Assembly (NCBI GenBank): GCA_949295915.1
Contig: CASFNB010000009.1
Coordinates: 1 to 64,000 of the forward strand
DNA length: 64,000 nt
Reading direction: 5' to 3'
Source: an uncultured Pseudomonadota bacterium
GTDB lineage: Bacteria; Pseudomonadota; Alphaproteobacteria; RF32; CAG-239
Every line of letters begins with the position of its first letter. Position 1 is the first letter of the stretch. Made by a program: the position numbers and the translations under genes. The notes below the pieces were generated by a model, which saw only the letters and a list, made by a program, of their open reading frames with translations, did not search any database and was not told the origin of the DNA. Shown piece by piece: positions 53,343 through 63,500 of this stretch.

Positions 53343-56063
53343 TTAAGATTTTAAATCACTATTTTTTTGATAAGGTTCATTTTCTTCCGCATTACTACCA
53401 AGATCGGGTAAGAAAAAATCATTTTCATCAGAAGGTTCGGCGGAGCTAACAGGTTTTAACGGTTTTCGCTGGACGGAAATATCCGGTTGTAATGAGATAT
53501 TAGATGAAGCAAGACCACTGTTTCTGAGATCATCCGAAAAATTATTTTCGGTAATATAGGGATCCTGAGAAGACGTTACAAAATTATCAAACAATTCAGA
53601 AAAATCGGGGTCATCATTATTTTCCTGATTAGTCATAGAACCGACTTTTTCAGAATCAACAAGAACATTTTGTTTGATATCTTCGTCAGCTTGCTCGGCG
53701 GGCTCTTCTTCGTATTCCCATTCCCAATCGCCGTCACTATCGCCGACATCCGGTTGAGCTTCAACGGGAGCTGCAGTATCTTCGTCAACTTGTTCGGCGG
53801 GCTCTTCTTCGTATTCCCATTCCCAATCGCCGTCACTTGCGTTTGTATTCGGTTGAGCTTCAACGGGAGCGGCAGTATCTTCGTCAGCTTGCTCGGCGGG
53901 CTCTTCTTCGTATTCCCATTCCCAATCACCGTCACTTTTGGGCGCGGCAGTATCTTCGTCAGCATGTTCGGCGGGCTCTTCTTCATATTCCGTTTCTTTG
54001 TCGTCAGACATAGGTTCCGCAACGAAAGAAGGTAAATCTTCAGGTGTAAAAACATCTGAAGTATGCTCATTATCAATAAGATAATCTAAAGAATTTTCCT
54101 CCTTTGCCTGAACAATATCTTCCGATGGAGATTCAGAAACAGGTTGTTGAGAAAAAGCCTCCGGCTCTGGAACGGAATCATTAAAGAAAGAAGTTTCTGG
54201 TATTGTATCTTCAATAAAGTTTTCATCTTTAAGGGAATTTTCTTGCTCAAATGAAGACAGGTTTTCAGATGAATCAGTTTCAGTATCTTCGGAAAGAATG
54301 TCAGCCGGAAAATCCGAAATGGAATTTGAATCTTCATATGTGTTTTTATTATCAAAGCTTTCCAAGGTATTATCAGACACAGAAATAGCATTATCATCAT
54401 CGGAATGATCAATATTTTCTGAATCATAGCCGAGTAAATCTCGTAATTCCAAATCGGCAGGTGTTAATGGCTGCAATGCGGTTTCATCATTTTTTTTATT
54501 TTTCTTCATTTTTTTCTTTTTCTTTTTGGCTACGGTATCATTATCAATATTTTCCGAAACGAAATCCGGCTCCGACTGAAGTTCTCGAGTTTCTGGGATA
54601 GGAGATATGTTTTCAAATTCTTCCTCCGCATTAGTTTCTTCGTACGAATTTTGAGAATTATTAACAATATCCTCGAATTTTTCTTCAGATTTTTGCGGCT
54701 CTTCTTGTTTATTAAAGTTAAACATATTGTTAAAAACACGTTTAAAGCCTGAGGCGTTCTTTTCCTGATTGTCAACCACAGCCTCAGCAACATTTTCAGA
54801 CGTCTTTTCTGAATTTTGTGGCAAAACATCGCTGCCGGAAACGTTGGGCAAAGGTTGATAAAAAATGGTTTGCTGAGAAGCGTGTTGTTTTAAAAGGTTT
54901 AAGTTTTCTTGTTGAAATTCTTTTAAAGCCTTGACTAAATATTGATTTGATAATTGGCTGCTTTCTTTGAGAGCTCCGGATATGATGGACGAAATTTCTT
55001 TTGTTTGTTCTCTGGCCATTTCCCTGAAAAGCTGCGACTGAGCTTTAATTATATCTCCGACAAGGTCTTGAGAATTTGCAGCGGGAAGATTGTTAATTTG
55101 AATATTGTTGGCGTTGTTAGCATTATTATTAGCATTTATGGCATTCTGTTGAAGAAACATCTTAGCCATTTCTAACTGAGATTCCGTAATCGCTTTGGTT
55201 ATCTCTTTTGTGTTATCAATAATTTTCACATTGCCTTCTGCGCCGGAAGAAATAACCGGAGAAGGAACATTTTGTGAGCGCAATTCTTTGATTAAAGAAG
55301 ATGTCGATTCTTGCTGTGATTTTATCATGGCTTGAGCCAGAGCAAACACTTCTTTGCGTCTTTTTTCATCGGAAGCAGACAAGGCATCAGACATAATGGA
55401 AGCCATTTCTTTAGCAAAAGAAGGATCTACTTTGATTGTTGCGGCAGATGCTGCATTTAGAGAGCCACTTTCAGATGAAATATCAGAATTTTTTTCATTT
55501 TTTTGAGCTAAAACTTCGGCAAGGGCAGAAGCCATTTCTTTGGCAAAGGAGGCGTCTGCTTTGATTGTTGCTTGAGCAGCATTTCCTTGTGGTACCGAAG
55601 CAGATAAAGTTTGATTTTGCATTTTTTGCATCATCATCAACATCTGCTTTTGTAGCTCGAGAGTTTGTATGTTTGTTTGTGTGGTTTGGCTGTTGTCGGA
55701 AGCATTATTTTTTGCCGCATTATCCAAAACAGAAGATTGACTTTTATTATTTGCCGCCAAAGCATTTGTTAAAATGGTATTTCCTAACGGCTCATCTAAA
55801 AATTGGTTGGGAGTGAGACCGTTTTTTTCTTCCAATTCATCAATATATTCTTGCAAAAGCGAGCCTCCGGGTAAGATATTACACATATGTCTGATTTCGG
55901 GAGGCTGTTGTAAAATCAAATTATCAAAATCGGCTTTTTGTTTATCATCTAAAATATGCCTTTGTCGAAAAATATTTAAAAGACGTTGAATAATGACAAT
56001 CGGGTCTTCGACGCCGGCCACTTTTTTATTTCTGCGTACGGAAGATGTATTTTCTTCACTCAC
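53343..56063 (-). CDS. Very acidic 906-residue repeat protein, unknown
   Basis: No signal peptide or membrane helix. The conserved-looking N-terminus (PIVIIQRLLNIFRQRHILDD ... HMCNILPGGSLLQEYIDELE, ~20-90) is followed by paired motifs ATIKxDxSFAKEMAS at ~165 and ~215 and helices up to ~400. A long acidic disordered region ends in three 33-residue units containing DGDWEWEYEEEPAEQ. First gene of the operon. Could be a cytosolic scaffold or a secreted substrate; neither is shown. An acidic tail would suit a chaperone or docking role, as inference. Confidence 0.6.
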   Translation of the reverse strand: MSEENTSSVRRNKKVAGVEDPIVIIQRLLNIFRQRHILDDKQKADFDNLILQQPPEIRHMCNILPGGSLLQEYIDELEEKNGLTPNQFLDEPLGNTILTNALAANNKSQSSVLDNAAKNNASDNSQTTQTNIQTLELQKQMLMMMQKMQNQTLSASVPQGNAAQATIKADASFAKEMASALAEVLAQKNEKNSDISSESGSLNAASAATIKVDPSFAKEMASIMSDALSASDEKRRKEVFALAQAMIKSQQESTSSLIKELRSQNVPSPVISSGAEGNVKIIDNTKEITKAITESQLEMAKMFLQQNAINANNNANNANNIQINNLPAANSQDLVGDIIKAQSQLFREMAREQTKEISSIISGALKESSQLSNQYLVKALKEFQQENLNLLKQHASQQTIFYQPLPNVSGSDVLPQNSEKTSENVAEAVVDNQEKNASGFKRVFNNMFNFNKQEEPQKSEEKFEDIVNNSQNSYEETNAEEEFENISPIPETRELQSEPDFVSENIDNDTVAKKKKKKMKKNKKNDETALQPLTPADLELRDLLGYDSENIDHSDDDNAISVSDNTLESFDNKNTYEDSNSISDFPADILSEDTETDSSENLSSFEQENSLKDENFIEDTIPETSFFNDSVPEPEAFSQQPVSESPSEDIVQAKEENSLDYLIDNEHTSDVFTPEDLPSFVAEPMSDDKETEYEEEPAEHADEDTAAPKSDGDWEWEYEEEPAEQADEDTAAPVEAQPNTNASDGDWEWEYEEEPAEQVDEDTAAPVEAQPDVGDSDGDWEWEYEEEPAEQADEDIKQNVLVDSEKVGSMTNQENNDDPDFSELFDNFVTSSQDPYITENNFSDDLRNSGLASSNISLQPDISVQRKPLKPVSSAEPSDENDFFLPDLGSNAEENEPYQKNSDLKS
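53680..53995 (-). repeat. 99-bp tandem repeats in the acidic protein gene
   Basis: CTTCGTCA landmarks at 53681, 53780 and 53879 (99-bp steps), then one shortened unit at 53954 (75-bp step). Units are nearly identical and in frame. Confidence 0.93.
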
Positions 56064-56154
56064 GAATCAACGTCCTCATAAAAAATTATCGACACTCTAT
56101 CCATAATATCAAATATATCACAAATCTTGTAAATTTCAGGTTAATAATTTCCAA

Positions 56155-56182
56155 AAAAAACTCTGCCGAAGCAGAGTTTTTT
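56155..56182 (-). terminator. Intrinsic terminator after the XRE regulator
   Basis: CTCTGC/GCAGAG stem with CGAA loop (TTCG on the minus strand) and six A/T on either side. 26 bases past the regulator stop; can also serve plus-strand transcription. Confidence 0.9.
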
Positions 56183-56207
56183 CAAAACCACGAAATCGGC
56201 AAATTTT

Positions 56208-57179
56208 TTAGAGATAAATTGCAACAACCTTATGAATTTTGTTCAAATCATTATTTCCGATTTCGATGCGATCATCTGGATTCCAGCGCATTCCGTATAA
56301 TTTTCCGTTTTCATCTTCACGAATACTCAAAATTTTAGCTTCATTTTCTGAAGTATAATAAACGGCAATATCACCAACACTGACCATCTCTTGAGGATCA
56401 ATAAACAAAACAGAGCGTGTCGGCAACAAACTTCCCAATCTACGTGTGCAAAGATTAACGGCATAAGCATCTTTTTTGCCATAGAGATTTACGGGGCGTT
56501 GAATTTTTCGTGTTTCTTGAGAAAAATCAATAATAATGTTGCCATCTTGACCGGCAATGCCATAAACGGAAATTTTTAAACCATCGGGGTTTGAACTTCC
56601 GAAAGAAGAAATGGCGCCGCGCGGTGTTGATAATAGTTTATATTTTGCATCGTTACGTTGAATAATCTCTTCAAGCATTCCCTTATCTTCCAATGCTTTT
56701 ATTTCTGTTTTTAATTCATCAACAGAAGTATTCAGCGCTTTAGCGATGTTTTTCATCTCTTTATCGGAAACTTCCCTTTGTCCCATTTCGATACGGTGAT
56801 AAACAGACAAGGTCATATCGGCACTTTCAGCCACTTCAATAAGAGTGAGGTTTTTCTCGTTTCTGATTTGACGCAAACCGGCACCGAGAGTTTTGAGACC
56901 GGTTTTTTCATTAATTTTATTGCGTCTTTCTTGTTCTCTTCTCCAAGCCTGAACAATCTCTTGCTGGGAGTTTTGCTCATTAACGAACAAATCTTGTAAA
57001 GGGCAGTCTAAAAATTCGGCTACACGAACCAATTGTTCTTGATCAACGCGACGATACCCTTTTTCAATTTTAGAAATAGCCGAAAGGCTAACAGACAAAT
57101 GGTCAGCCAATTCCTGCATGGAGCGACCGCGCAAACGCCTGAACATTCTGATTTGATTAGGGAAAATAATTTCTTCCAT
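56208..57179 (-). CDS. XRE-family regulator with two HTH domains and a degenerate S24 domain
   Basis: 323 residues. HTH 1 at ~8-65 (SMQELADHLSVSLSAISKIE), HTH 2 at ~100-155 (TLIEVAESADMTLSVYHRIE), then a LexA/CI-type C-terminal domain. In that domain the SMxP serine is replaced (TRRLGSLL) and the lysine segment reads NEAKILSI. It is thus probably not self-cleaving and may instead bind a ligand or dimerise. It stands alone between the secretin operon and the virB6 genes, and may regulate one or both. Confidence 0.82.
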   Translation of the reverse strand: MEEIIFPNQIRMFRRLRGRSMQELADHLSVSLSAISKIEKGYRRVDQEQLVRVAEFLDCPLQDLFVNEQNSQQEIVQAWRREQERRNKINEKTGLKTLGAGLRQIRNEKNLTLIEVAESADMTLSVYHRIEMGQREVSDKEMKNIAKALNTSVDELKTEIKALEDKGMLEEIIQRNDAKYKLLSTPRGAISSFGSSNPDGLKISVYGIAGQDGNIIIDFSQETRKIQRPVNLYGKKDAYAVNLCTRRLGSLLPTRSVLFIDPQEMVSVGDIAVYYTSENEAKILSIREDENGKLYGMRWNPDDRIEIGNNDLNKIHKVVAIYL

Positions 57180-57259
57180 TTTTCAACTACCTCTTAATTA
57201 TAATATCGGATTAAATTTAGCATTATCTTAATATAAGCCAAAAATTAATCAAGAAAATA

Positions 57260-57287
57260 GTACAAAAAAAGACAATATGTGTACAAA
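57260..57287 (-). promoter_or_regulatory. Repeated GTACAAA sites upstream of the XRE gene
   Basis: GTACAAA occurs at 57260-57266 and 57281-57287, 21 bp (two helical turns) apart, in the 137-base region before the regulator start. Possible autoregulatory sites; not verified. The region holds no gene. Confidence 0.3.
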
Positions 57288-57316
57288 TTTATATTTTTTT
57301 AATTGAAAAAATTTGA

Positions 57317-60300
57317 CTATCTCAATTCTCCGATTTTACGAGGGTGAGAGTTTTGTCTTTGTCTTAAAAGAGCTTTTTTGATTTTTGCTTGATCTCTTTC
57401 GCTATAGGCCAATCCGCCGTGCTTTTCAAAGATTTGGGCAAAATCTCCGTCTATATCCACGCCATATTGAGTTCTTTGAGCATAATAGCCGGACAAAGCA
57501 TAACGTTCGCTTTTATCATATTGTCCGGTTTGTTCGTTATATTGAAGCACTCTTTTTCGGTTGATCATTCCGTCGGTAGCATAAGCTGTTTCGTTTCCGT
57601 TTTTATCTTTGGAGATGGATTCGACTAAAACGCGATTAGAATTTTCATTCTCAGGTAAATGCATTTTTAAAGTTTGAGAAGAATTGTCTGCGCCGTTATT
57701 GATAATTTCAACGACTTCTCTTCCATCCTCATCCTTTGTAATATTAATTGAATCTTCGGAAATATTGTTAGGAACGCTCATTCCCGAAGCTTCTGCATAT
57801 TGTTTTAAAACGGCGGCTTTTACCATTTTTTCGGAAAAAGCAGAATCTTTCAAAGCCAAATTGAGAGAAACCGTATTTAAGCTTCCGTCGTTGTTTCTGG
57901 CAGCTTTCAGACCTGCAGATTGAATTTCTATGTTAGAAGATACAACAGTTAATTCTCCGGTTTGTTCGTTACGTTGAGTCGTTTCCACTTGTTTTAAATA
58001 TCCGTCAGAACGTGTCGTAACCACTTTACCGTTGCCAAAATCTTTGCTGGATTTGATCATCTTGGTTCCGTTATTCATAATCGTAAGTGTTTTTGTTTTA
58101 TCACGACCTCTGAGCCAAGATTTATTTTGAATGGTATAAGTTCTGCCGATAACATTTCCGTCTTTATCGGTAATTTCTGTTTCTTTACCATGTTTTTGCA
58201 AGCTGCGGGTTTGAGCATTTCTTCTCATATCGGCGAATCTTTCTTTAGCTCCGTCAGCTAAAACTCCGCCGACTTTTTTGGCTCCGCCCACAGCTTTTAA
58301 TCCCAAATCTTTAGTTCCTTTGGCAGCCATACCGCCGATAGCGCGTCCGGAACCTCCCGGAACCATACTCGGGGCAAATTGGCTGGCAAAAGTGTTGACT
58401 TCTTCCAATGTAACCCAAGTTAAAAGCAAAATAAACACAATCTTGAGCAAAGTTACGCCACCCCATACTAATGTGGTGATAATTGCTTCTTGGAAATTAG
58501 AGTCCGTAAGTTTGCCGACACCGCCTTCATTAATGGTATTTTCAATTGTTCCGGTCAGGATATAGATAATCAAACTCATGAAAACAAAATTAAAGATGGC
58601 GTTCATAAAAATATCCCAAACTTTTTTAACATATTTATTTGTTACTTTAAACGGATAAGCGCCGATAGCTGCCGGTAATAAGGCGCAGGCAATCGTAAGC
58701 TGGAAGATGGAATCAATCAACAAAAACGGAAATATGATGATAACAATACCGGCACCGCAGAAAATCAGAAGACCGGATATCAAATAGGTAATTGAAGGAA
58801 AGATAAATAAAGTTCCTTTTACAAAGAAAGCCACACACATGGCAGCGGCACCAAGGGCCAATGTATCATTCAATCGTTGCTGAATGGCTTGTAAAGTGCA
58901 AAGAATACTTTGTCCCATTGACACCGGCAAGCCACCGTCTTGTATCAGCGCATATTGAGAAACGGAACAAGCCTTATCGGAGGCAGCCATTTGCGCCAGC
59001 TTAAATCCGGTATTAAATACAGGTTCCATCAACATAGCAAAAAATGTTCCGGAATCTGCTTGTAAAAAGACAACCACAATCAAAACAACAAAAGATTTAT
59101 TAAGCAAAGTTTTAATCAATGTTGGAGCATCTTTTGTTTTGAATGAGGAAACAAACATCAAAATTTGAGTTGCAATCCATAAAGCCCAAGCAACTAAAAC
59201 AACACTCAAAACAGGTAAGGCCAATTTATCGAAAGTAAGCTTGGCAATAGTACTGGCCGTATTAAAAATAACGGTAAATAAGGGGCACATCATACAATCG
59301 CCGTAACTGAGTTTATATTGGCTCGGTGAACAATCTTTATCAGACTTTTGAGAAGAGCTGTCACTGCCGCCGCTGCCCGAACCGCCACCGCTACCGGAAC
59401 TTCCACCGCCGGCGCCGCTTCCTCCGGAGGCCCCGCTTGCAGTACAGTTAAAACTGGCGGACTGATTTCCGGTACAAGCATCTCTTCCGGTAACTTCTTT
59501 AACCACTTCTTCATAAGATTTTCGTTGGTTGGCGGGTTTTTGCTGTTCCGCTTCCCAAGCTTTACGAATAGCTAAAGATTCAAGAGCTTCGGAACCTTCT
59601 CGGGCATTACGTCTTTGTACCGAATTTCGTATGGCTTCGGAAGAACTGCTGTAAAAATAGTCACGGCGTACATACATTGCTTCCAAAAGCTCTTCTTCAC
59701 TCATAGTGGTCGGATCGCCGATATTATTTTTGATAGAGCGCATAAGATTTTTTACGCCCCCCGGAGAACCTAAAGCGACGGCAGCAGAAAATAAAGACAT
59801 CTGTAATTCGGGGGATAGAGAATTAAAATCAATTCCATATTCGCTTTTTATGGCATTTGCCGCCGTATCATAATACATTTTCTGCATATATTTTTCTTGA
59901 GCAGCTTCAAAAGCAGCAGCGGATTGAGAATTTTTACAAATGTTTTTCCATTTGTTAGCAAATTCGGTAGCCGGAGCCGCACAAGCTTTTGCGTTCATGC
60001 TGTCAACATTGCCCCCACCAAGTTGGTTCCACAAATCAGGATTTGTAGATTTTAAAGATTTAAGAAAAGTCTTAAGACTTCCAGAAGAGCAAGCTAACTG
60101 GCTTGAACCGTAACTGCATCCGCCGACGTCACCGGCAACACAATTGTTAAAAGCGCAAGGATTTCCGGCAGATTCATATTTATGGTGCAATTGAGAAATA
60201 TTATCTTCAGGATACATCTTGGCACATCCAGAAACAGAGCATCTGGAGTCAAGATTTCCGCTGATAGAATTAGATTCGGTTTCGGCTTCGGATTCGTTTT

Positions 60301-60466
60301 CAGAAGTCGGAGCGGTTGTTTGCTCCTCGGTATTTGGCAAGTTTTGAGCACAAACAACACAAGAAAAAAGACAACAAAACATCAAGCAGATTCCGCATAT
60401 AATCTGCCGCATCATACGATAATAGATATAATTTTTGTTTTCTTCTTTCAACATGTTCGTATCCAT
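57317..60466 (-). CDS. virB6: VirB1-VirB6 fusion: lysozyme-like domain plus polytopic VirB6
   Basis: 1049 residues. A signal-like helix at ~20-40 is followed by an acidic spacer and a lysozyme-like domain at ~85-270 (HHKYESAGNP with Glu98, then GDVGGCSYGSSQLACSSGS), matching phage-type murein hydrolase motifs. After a Ser/Gly linker comes the VirB6/TrbL membrane part (~390-700, several helices) and a long cytosolic tail rich in Asn/Lys. VirB6 forms the inner-membrane channel and VirB1 opens the wall. Start not fixed; no strong ribosome site. Confidence 0.82.
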   Translation of the reverse strand: MDTNMLKEENKNYIYYRMMRQIICGICLMFCCLFSCVVCAQNLPNTEEQTTAPTSENESEAETESNSISGNLDSRCSVSGCAKMYPEDNISQLHHKYESAGNPCAFNNCVAGDVGGCSYGSSQLACSSGSLKTFLKSLKSTNPDLWNQLGGGNVDSMNAKACAAPATEFANKWKNICKNSQSAAAFEAAQEKYMQKMYYDTAANAIKSEYGIDFNSLSPELQMSLFSAAVALGSPGGVKNLMRSIKNNIGDPTTMSEEELLEAMYVRRDYFYSSSSEAIRNSVQRRNAREGSEALESLAIRKAWEAEQQKPANQRKSYEEVVKEVTGRDACTGNQSASFNCTASGASGGSGAGGGSSGSGGGSGSGGSDSSSQKSDKDCSPSQYKLSYGDCMMCPLFTVIFNTASTIAKLTFDKLALPVLSVVLVAWALWIATQILMFVSSFKTKDAPTLIKTLLNKSFVVLIVVVFLQADSGTFFAMLMEPVFNTGFKLAQMAASDKACSVSQYALIQDGGLPVSMGQSILCTLQAIQQRLNDTLALGAAAMCVAFFVKGTLFIFPSITYLISGLLIFCGAGIVIIIFPFLLIDSIFQLTIACALLPAAIGAYPFKVTNKYVKKVWDIFMNAIFNFVFMSLIIYILTGTIENTINEGGVGKLTDSNFQEAIITTLVWGGVTLLKIVFILLLTWVTLEEVNTFASQFAPSMVPGGSGRAIGGMAAKGTKDLGLKAVGGAKKVGGVLADGAKERFADMRRNAQTRSLQKHGKETEITDKDGNVIGRTYTIQNKSWLRGRDKTKTLTIMNNGTKMIKSSKDFGNGKVVTTRSDGYLKQVETTQRNEQTGELTVVSSNIEIQSAGLKAARNNDGSLNTVSLNLALKDSAFSEKMVKAAVLKQYAEASGMSVPNNISEDSINITKDEDGREVVEIINNGADNSSQTLKMHLPENENSNRVLVESISKDKNGNETAYATDGMINRKRVLQYNEQTGQYDKSERYALSGYYAQRTQYGVDIDGDFAQIFEKHGGLAYSERDQAKIKKALLRQRQNSHPRKIGELR

Positions 60467-60493
60467 AAAACTTTATAAAATTCGTTTAATAAT

Positions 60494-60509
60494 ATTTGGT
60501 TAACCAAAT
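60494..60509. promoter_or_regulatory. 16-bp perfect palindrome between the two virB6 genes
   Basis: ATTTGGTTAACCAAAT abuts the stop codon of the upstream virB6 gene, in a 43-base gap. It is a candidate dimeric protein site; with no loop it would make a poor RNA hairpin. Confidence 0.4.
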
Positions 60510-63500
60510 TTACTTAGCTCCGCTGCCGGCAGGGGGAGACTGAGGTTTACCGCCATCTCTACGCTTGTCATTATCAGATTGTTTATTCCGATTGTTGTCT
60601 GAAACCGGAGGATTCTGTGTCCTGGTATCACCGGCATCAGTACGAGGTTTAGACTTGTCCGAACGACGCTTATCCTTTTCTTCTTCGGCTCGACGATTTT
60701 CTTCCTCATAACGATTCCAGTTTTCATCTTCTTCGCGTTGTCTCTCGTCACGCTCTTTTTTACGTTGTTCTTCTTTACGACGTTGTTCTTCCAGTCTGCG
60801 TTTTTCTTTTTGTTGTTGACGATACTGTTTATTACGTTCTTCTCGTTCGGCTTTATTTTCTTTTCTAGGGCCTCTGATATCTTCTCCGGCGGCAGCCAAA
60901 ATGATGTTTCGCCCAAGTTTAAGAGTTTTGGCTGCAACTTTAAGAGTTTTACTTCCCGATTTAAATGTTTTGGCAGCAATTTGACCGGCTATGGTTCTGT
61001 CTTTAACACCATGGTATAAGACATTTGCACCTTGACCAAGCACATTACCCACCTGCATGGTTCCTTTACCGACGGAAGCCACGGCACGATATCCGGCATA
61101 TAGGCTGTTATCAACGGTTTTAGCGGCAAATCCGAGAACCTTACCGGCGCCTCTGAAAGGCATTCCGATAACGGCAGCAGCCGGTCGAGTAGCATATTTT
61201 GTATATTGATAAGCAACGTTTAGACGGGTTGCTGCCATACCGACAACACTACCTCCTGCGGCGGCAAAGGCAAGTCCGGTATCTCCGATAGAAGCACCGA
61301 TATTCATGGCAGAACGGGTTAAATTTCCGACCGGAGCCAAAACGGTTTGAGCAACGCCGATACCGGTAAGCAATGTCCCTTCTGTCAATTTGTAGGCACT
61401 GTCAACTGTGTTTTTGGTTGTATCAACCAGCGTCATGCCTAAAGCAATGGAAGGACGAACAACGCCTTTCCCGATAGCGCTCATAAGATCGTCAACTTTT
61501 GCTTCCCCGATATAATCTCCGCCTTCTTTCAAGCTTTTACCCAAATTTCTGGCAGCGGCAATACCTAAGCCGATTCCGGTAAGTGTAACGGCGGCGGCTC
61601 CATACTTATTCTTTATGCCGGTATCATCAGAGACATCTTTTTTGAAATTGGCAACAGTATCTTTCAGATCATTCCAATTACGCTTCATATTACCATGTAA
61701 AAAGCTCTGTTTTGCTTCACCCAAATCGGCTTGAGCCATATGTAAGTTCTGTTTGAAATTCTGACCGACATCTTTCCATCCGAATTTCTGTTCTTTACTG
61801 CGTTCGATGTCTTTGGCAGTACGAGCATTCATCTGTTGGATTGAAGCCGCGGCATTATTTTTAATATCAGTAATGATTTTTCCGCTGGTTACATATTTTA
61901 TCTTACTTGCAGCAATAGTCGACAAACGATCTTTTGCGGCACCGGAACGAACATCGGCAATGCCGGTATTTATGGCAGAAAACGCGGAAGCCAAACGTTG
62001 TCCCGTATTAACGGCACTTTGAGCCACGGTTTGAGTGGCGTCACCGAATTTTTGAACGGATTTATCAAAATCTTGGTGAGCTTGTGTTTTCATATCGCTT
62101 TTGGTTTGCAAAACGGCGTTTCCGATTTTGCCGAATTTTTCAGATTGTTGTAATTTTTCAGCCAAGACCTGAGGTGTCATGGATGCGGCGGTTTCAGCCA
62201 AAGCTCCACCCAATTCTTTTCCGGCTTCTTTAACTTCAGCTCCGCCGGCTTTAGCTGCAGAAACAATACGATCAAGTGTATTTTTTCCCGGATTCATCAA
62301 CATATCACCGCTGTTTTCCATTGATTGTCCGAAACGGTTGACGGTGTTAGCTAAACCCAAGCCAATGTTGGCACCGAGTTTTCCGAGTTTACCTTGAATT
62401 TTTGTTCCCAAATCAGTATCTGCATGTAAAGAATTATATTTATCCAAGCTATCGGCGGCAGCTTTAGAAGCTTGTTGTTTTTTGACCCATCCGGAAGTTG
62501 CTTTGTTAATCATTTTTCCGACAAATTTGTTATGAGCACCAACAGCAGCACCGGCCGCACCGATACCGACGTTTGCGGCAGCTTTTGTAACCGTTGTTGC
62601 AGCTTTACCGGCCTGATGAGAAATAATGCTGAGACCGGTTTTAAACGGCTTTGAAATTTTGCCGGTTGTCCACATTGTAGCCGCCGTTGCCATGTGGTGC
62701 ATCGGAGAACCGGCAGCACTTGTCATTCCGGTATCAAATTTATTCGGATAATTATTTGTAATTTCGGAAATCATTTTAATAGCATAGATATAGCAGAAAA
62801 TAATGATCAGAAAAGCCGGACCGGTAAAATCAAAAAGAGATTGCACATATTCAACATTATCAACTTCAAAAGCTTTGAAAAGAGCCTCTTTTCCGGAATA
62901 AGATTGTCCTTCGATTTCCAAATCTCCCTCAGCCGAGAAAGCCTGACTGATAAGTCGGATGGCATAAGAAGAAGATAAAGCTAGGAAGAGAAACGTAAAT
63001 GCGGCGTTGAGAGCAATCCCGACAATGGATTTCAATTTTCCGGCCGTGATTTTGAACGGCCACAAACCGATAACCACCGGCAAAGCAATAATGGCAAAGC
63101 CGATTTTGAAAGGTATGTCGATAAGATAATAACAAACGGAAAGAACGAGCATAAAACCGACAAACCAAATGGCAGCTCCGCACAACCATAACCAAATGTC
63201 GGGAATACGAATATCAATAATATCAATAACATTAATATGTAATCCGTTTTGGATGGAAAAACAGGTCAAACCGCTGCCGATAACAAAGTTTGTAGCCACT
63301 TCGTTACTGACGCCTTCAGACAGTTTAAGAATTTTATCCATGACAGGTTTAGACACAATATCAGTAGGGCCGGAATATTGGTTTTCAGCTTTTGGCGTGG
63401 AAGAAATATCAATACCTTCGGTTTCAAGAAGCATCGCCGAACCGAAATCGGCACCGGCCGCCAAGATTGGATTAATGGCATAACTGACCAAAGTTCCGAT

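Noticed and set aside
53633-54076. Long ORFs on both strands over the 99-bp repeats
   Set aside because: Products of repeated low-complexity DNA in other frames of the 906-residue gene.
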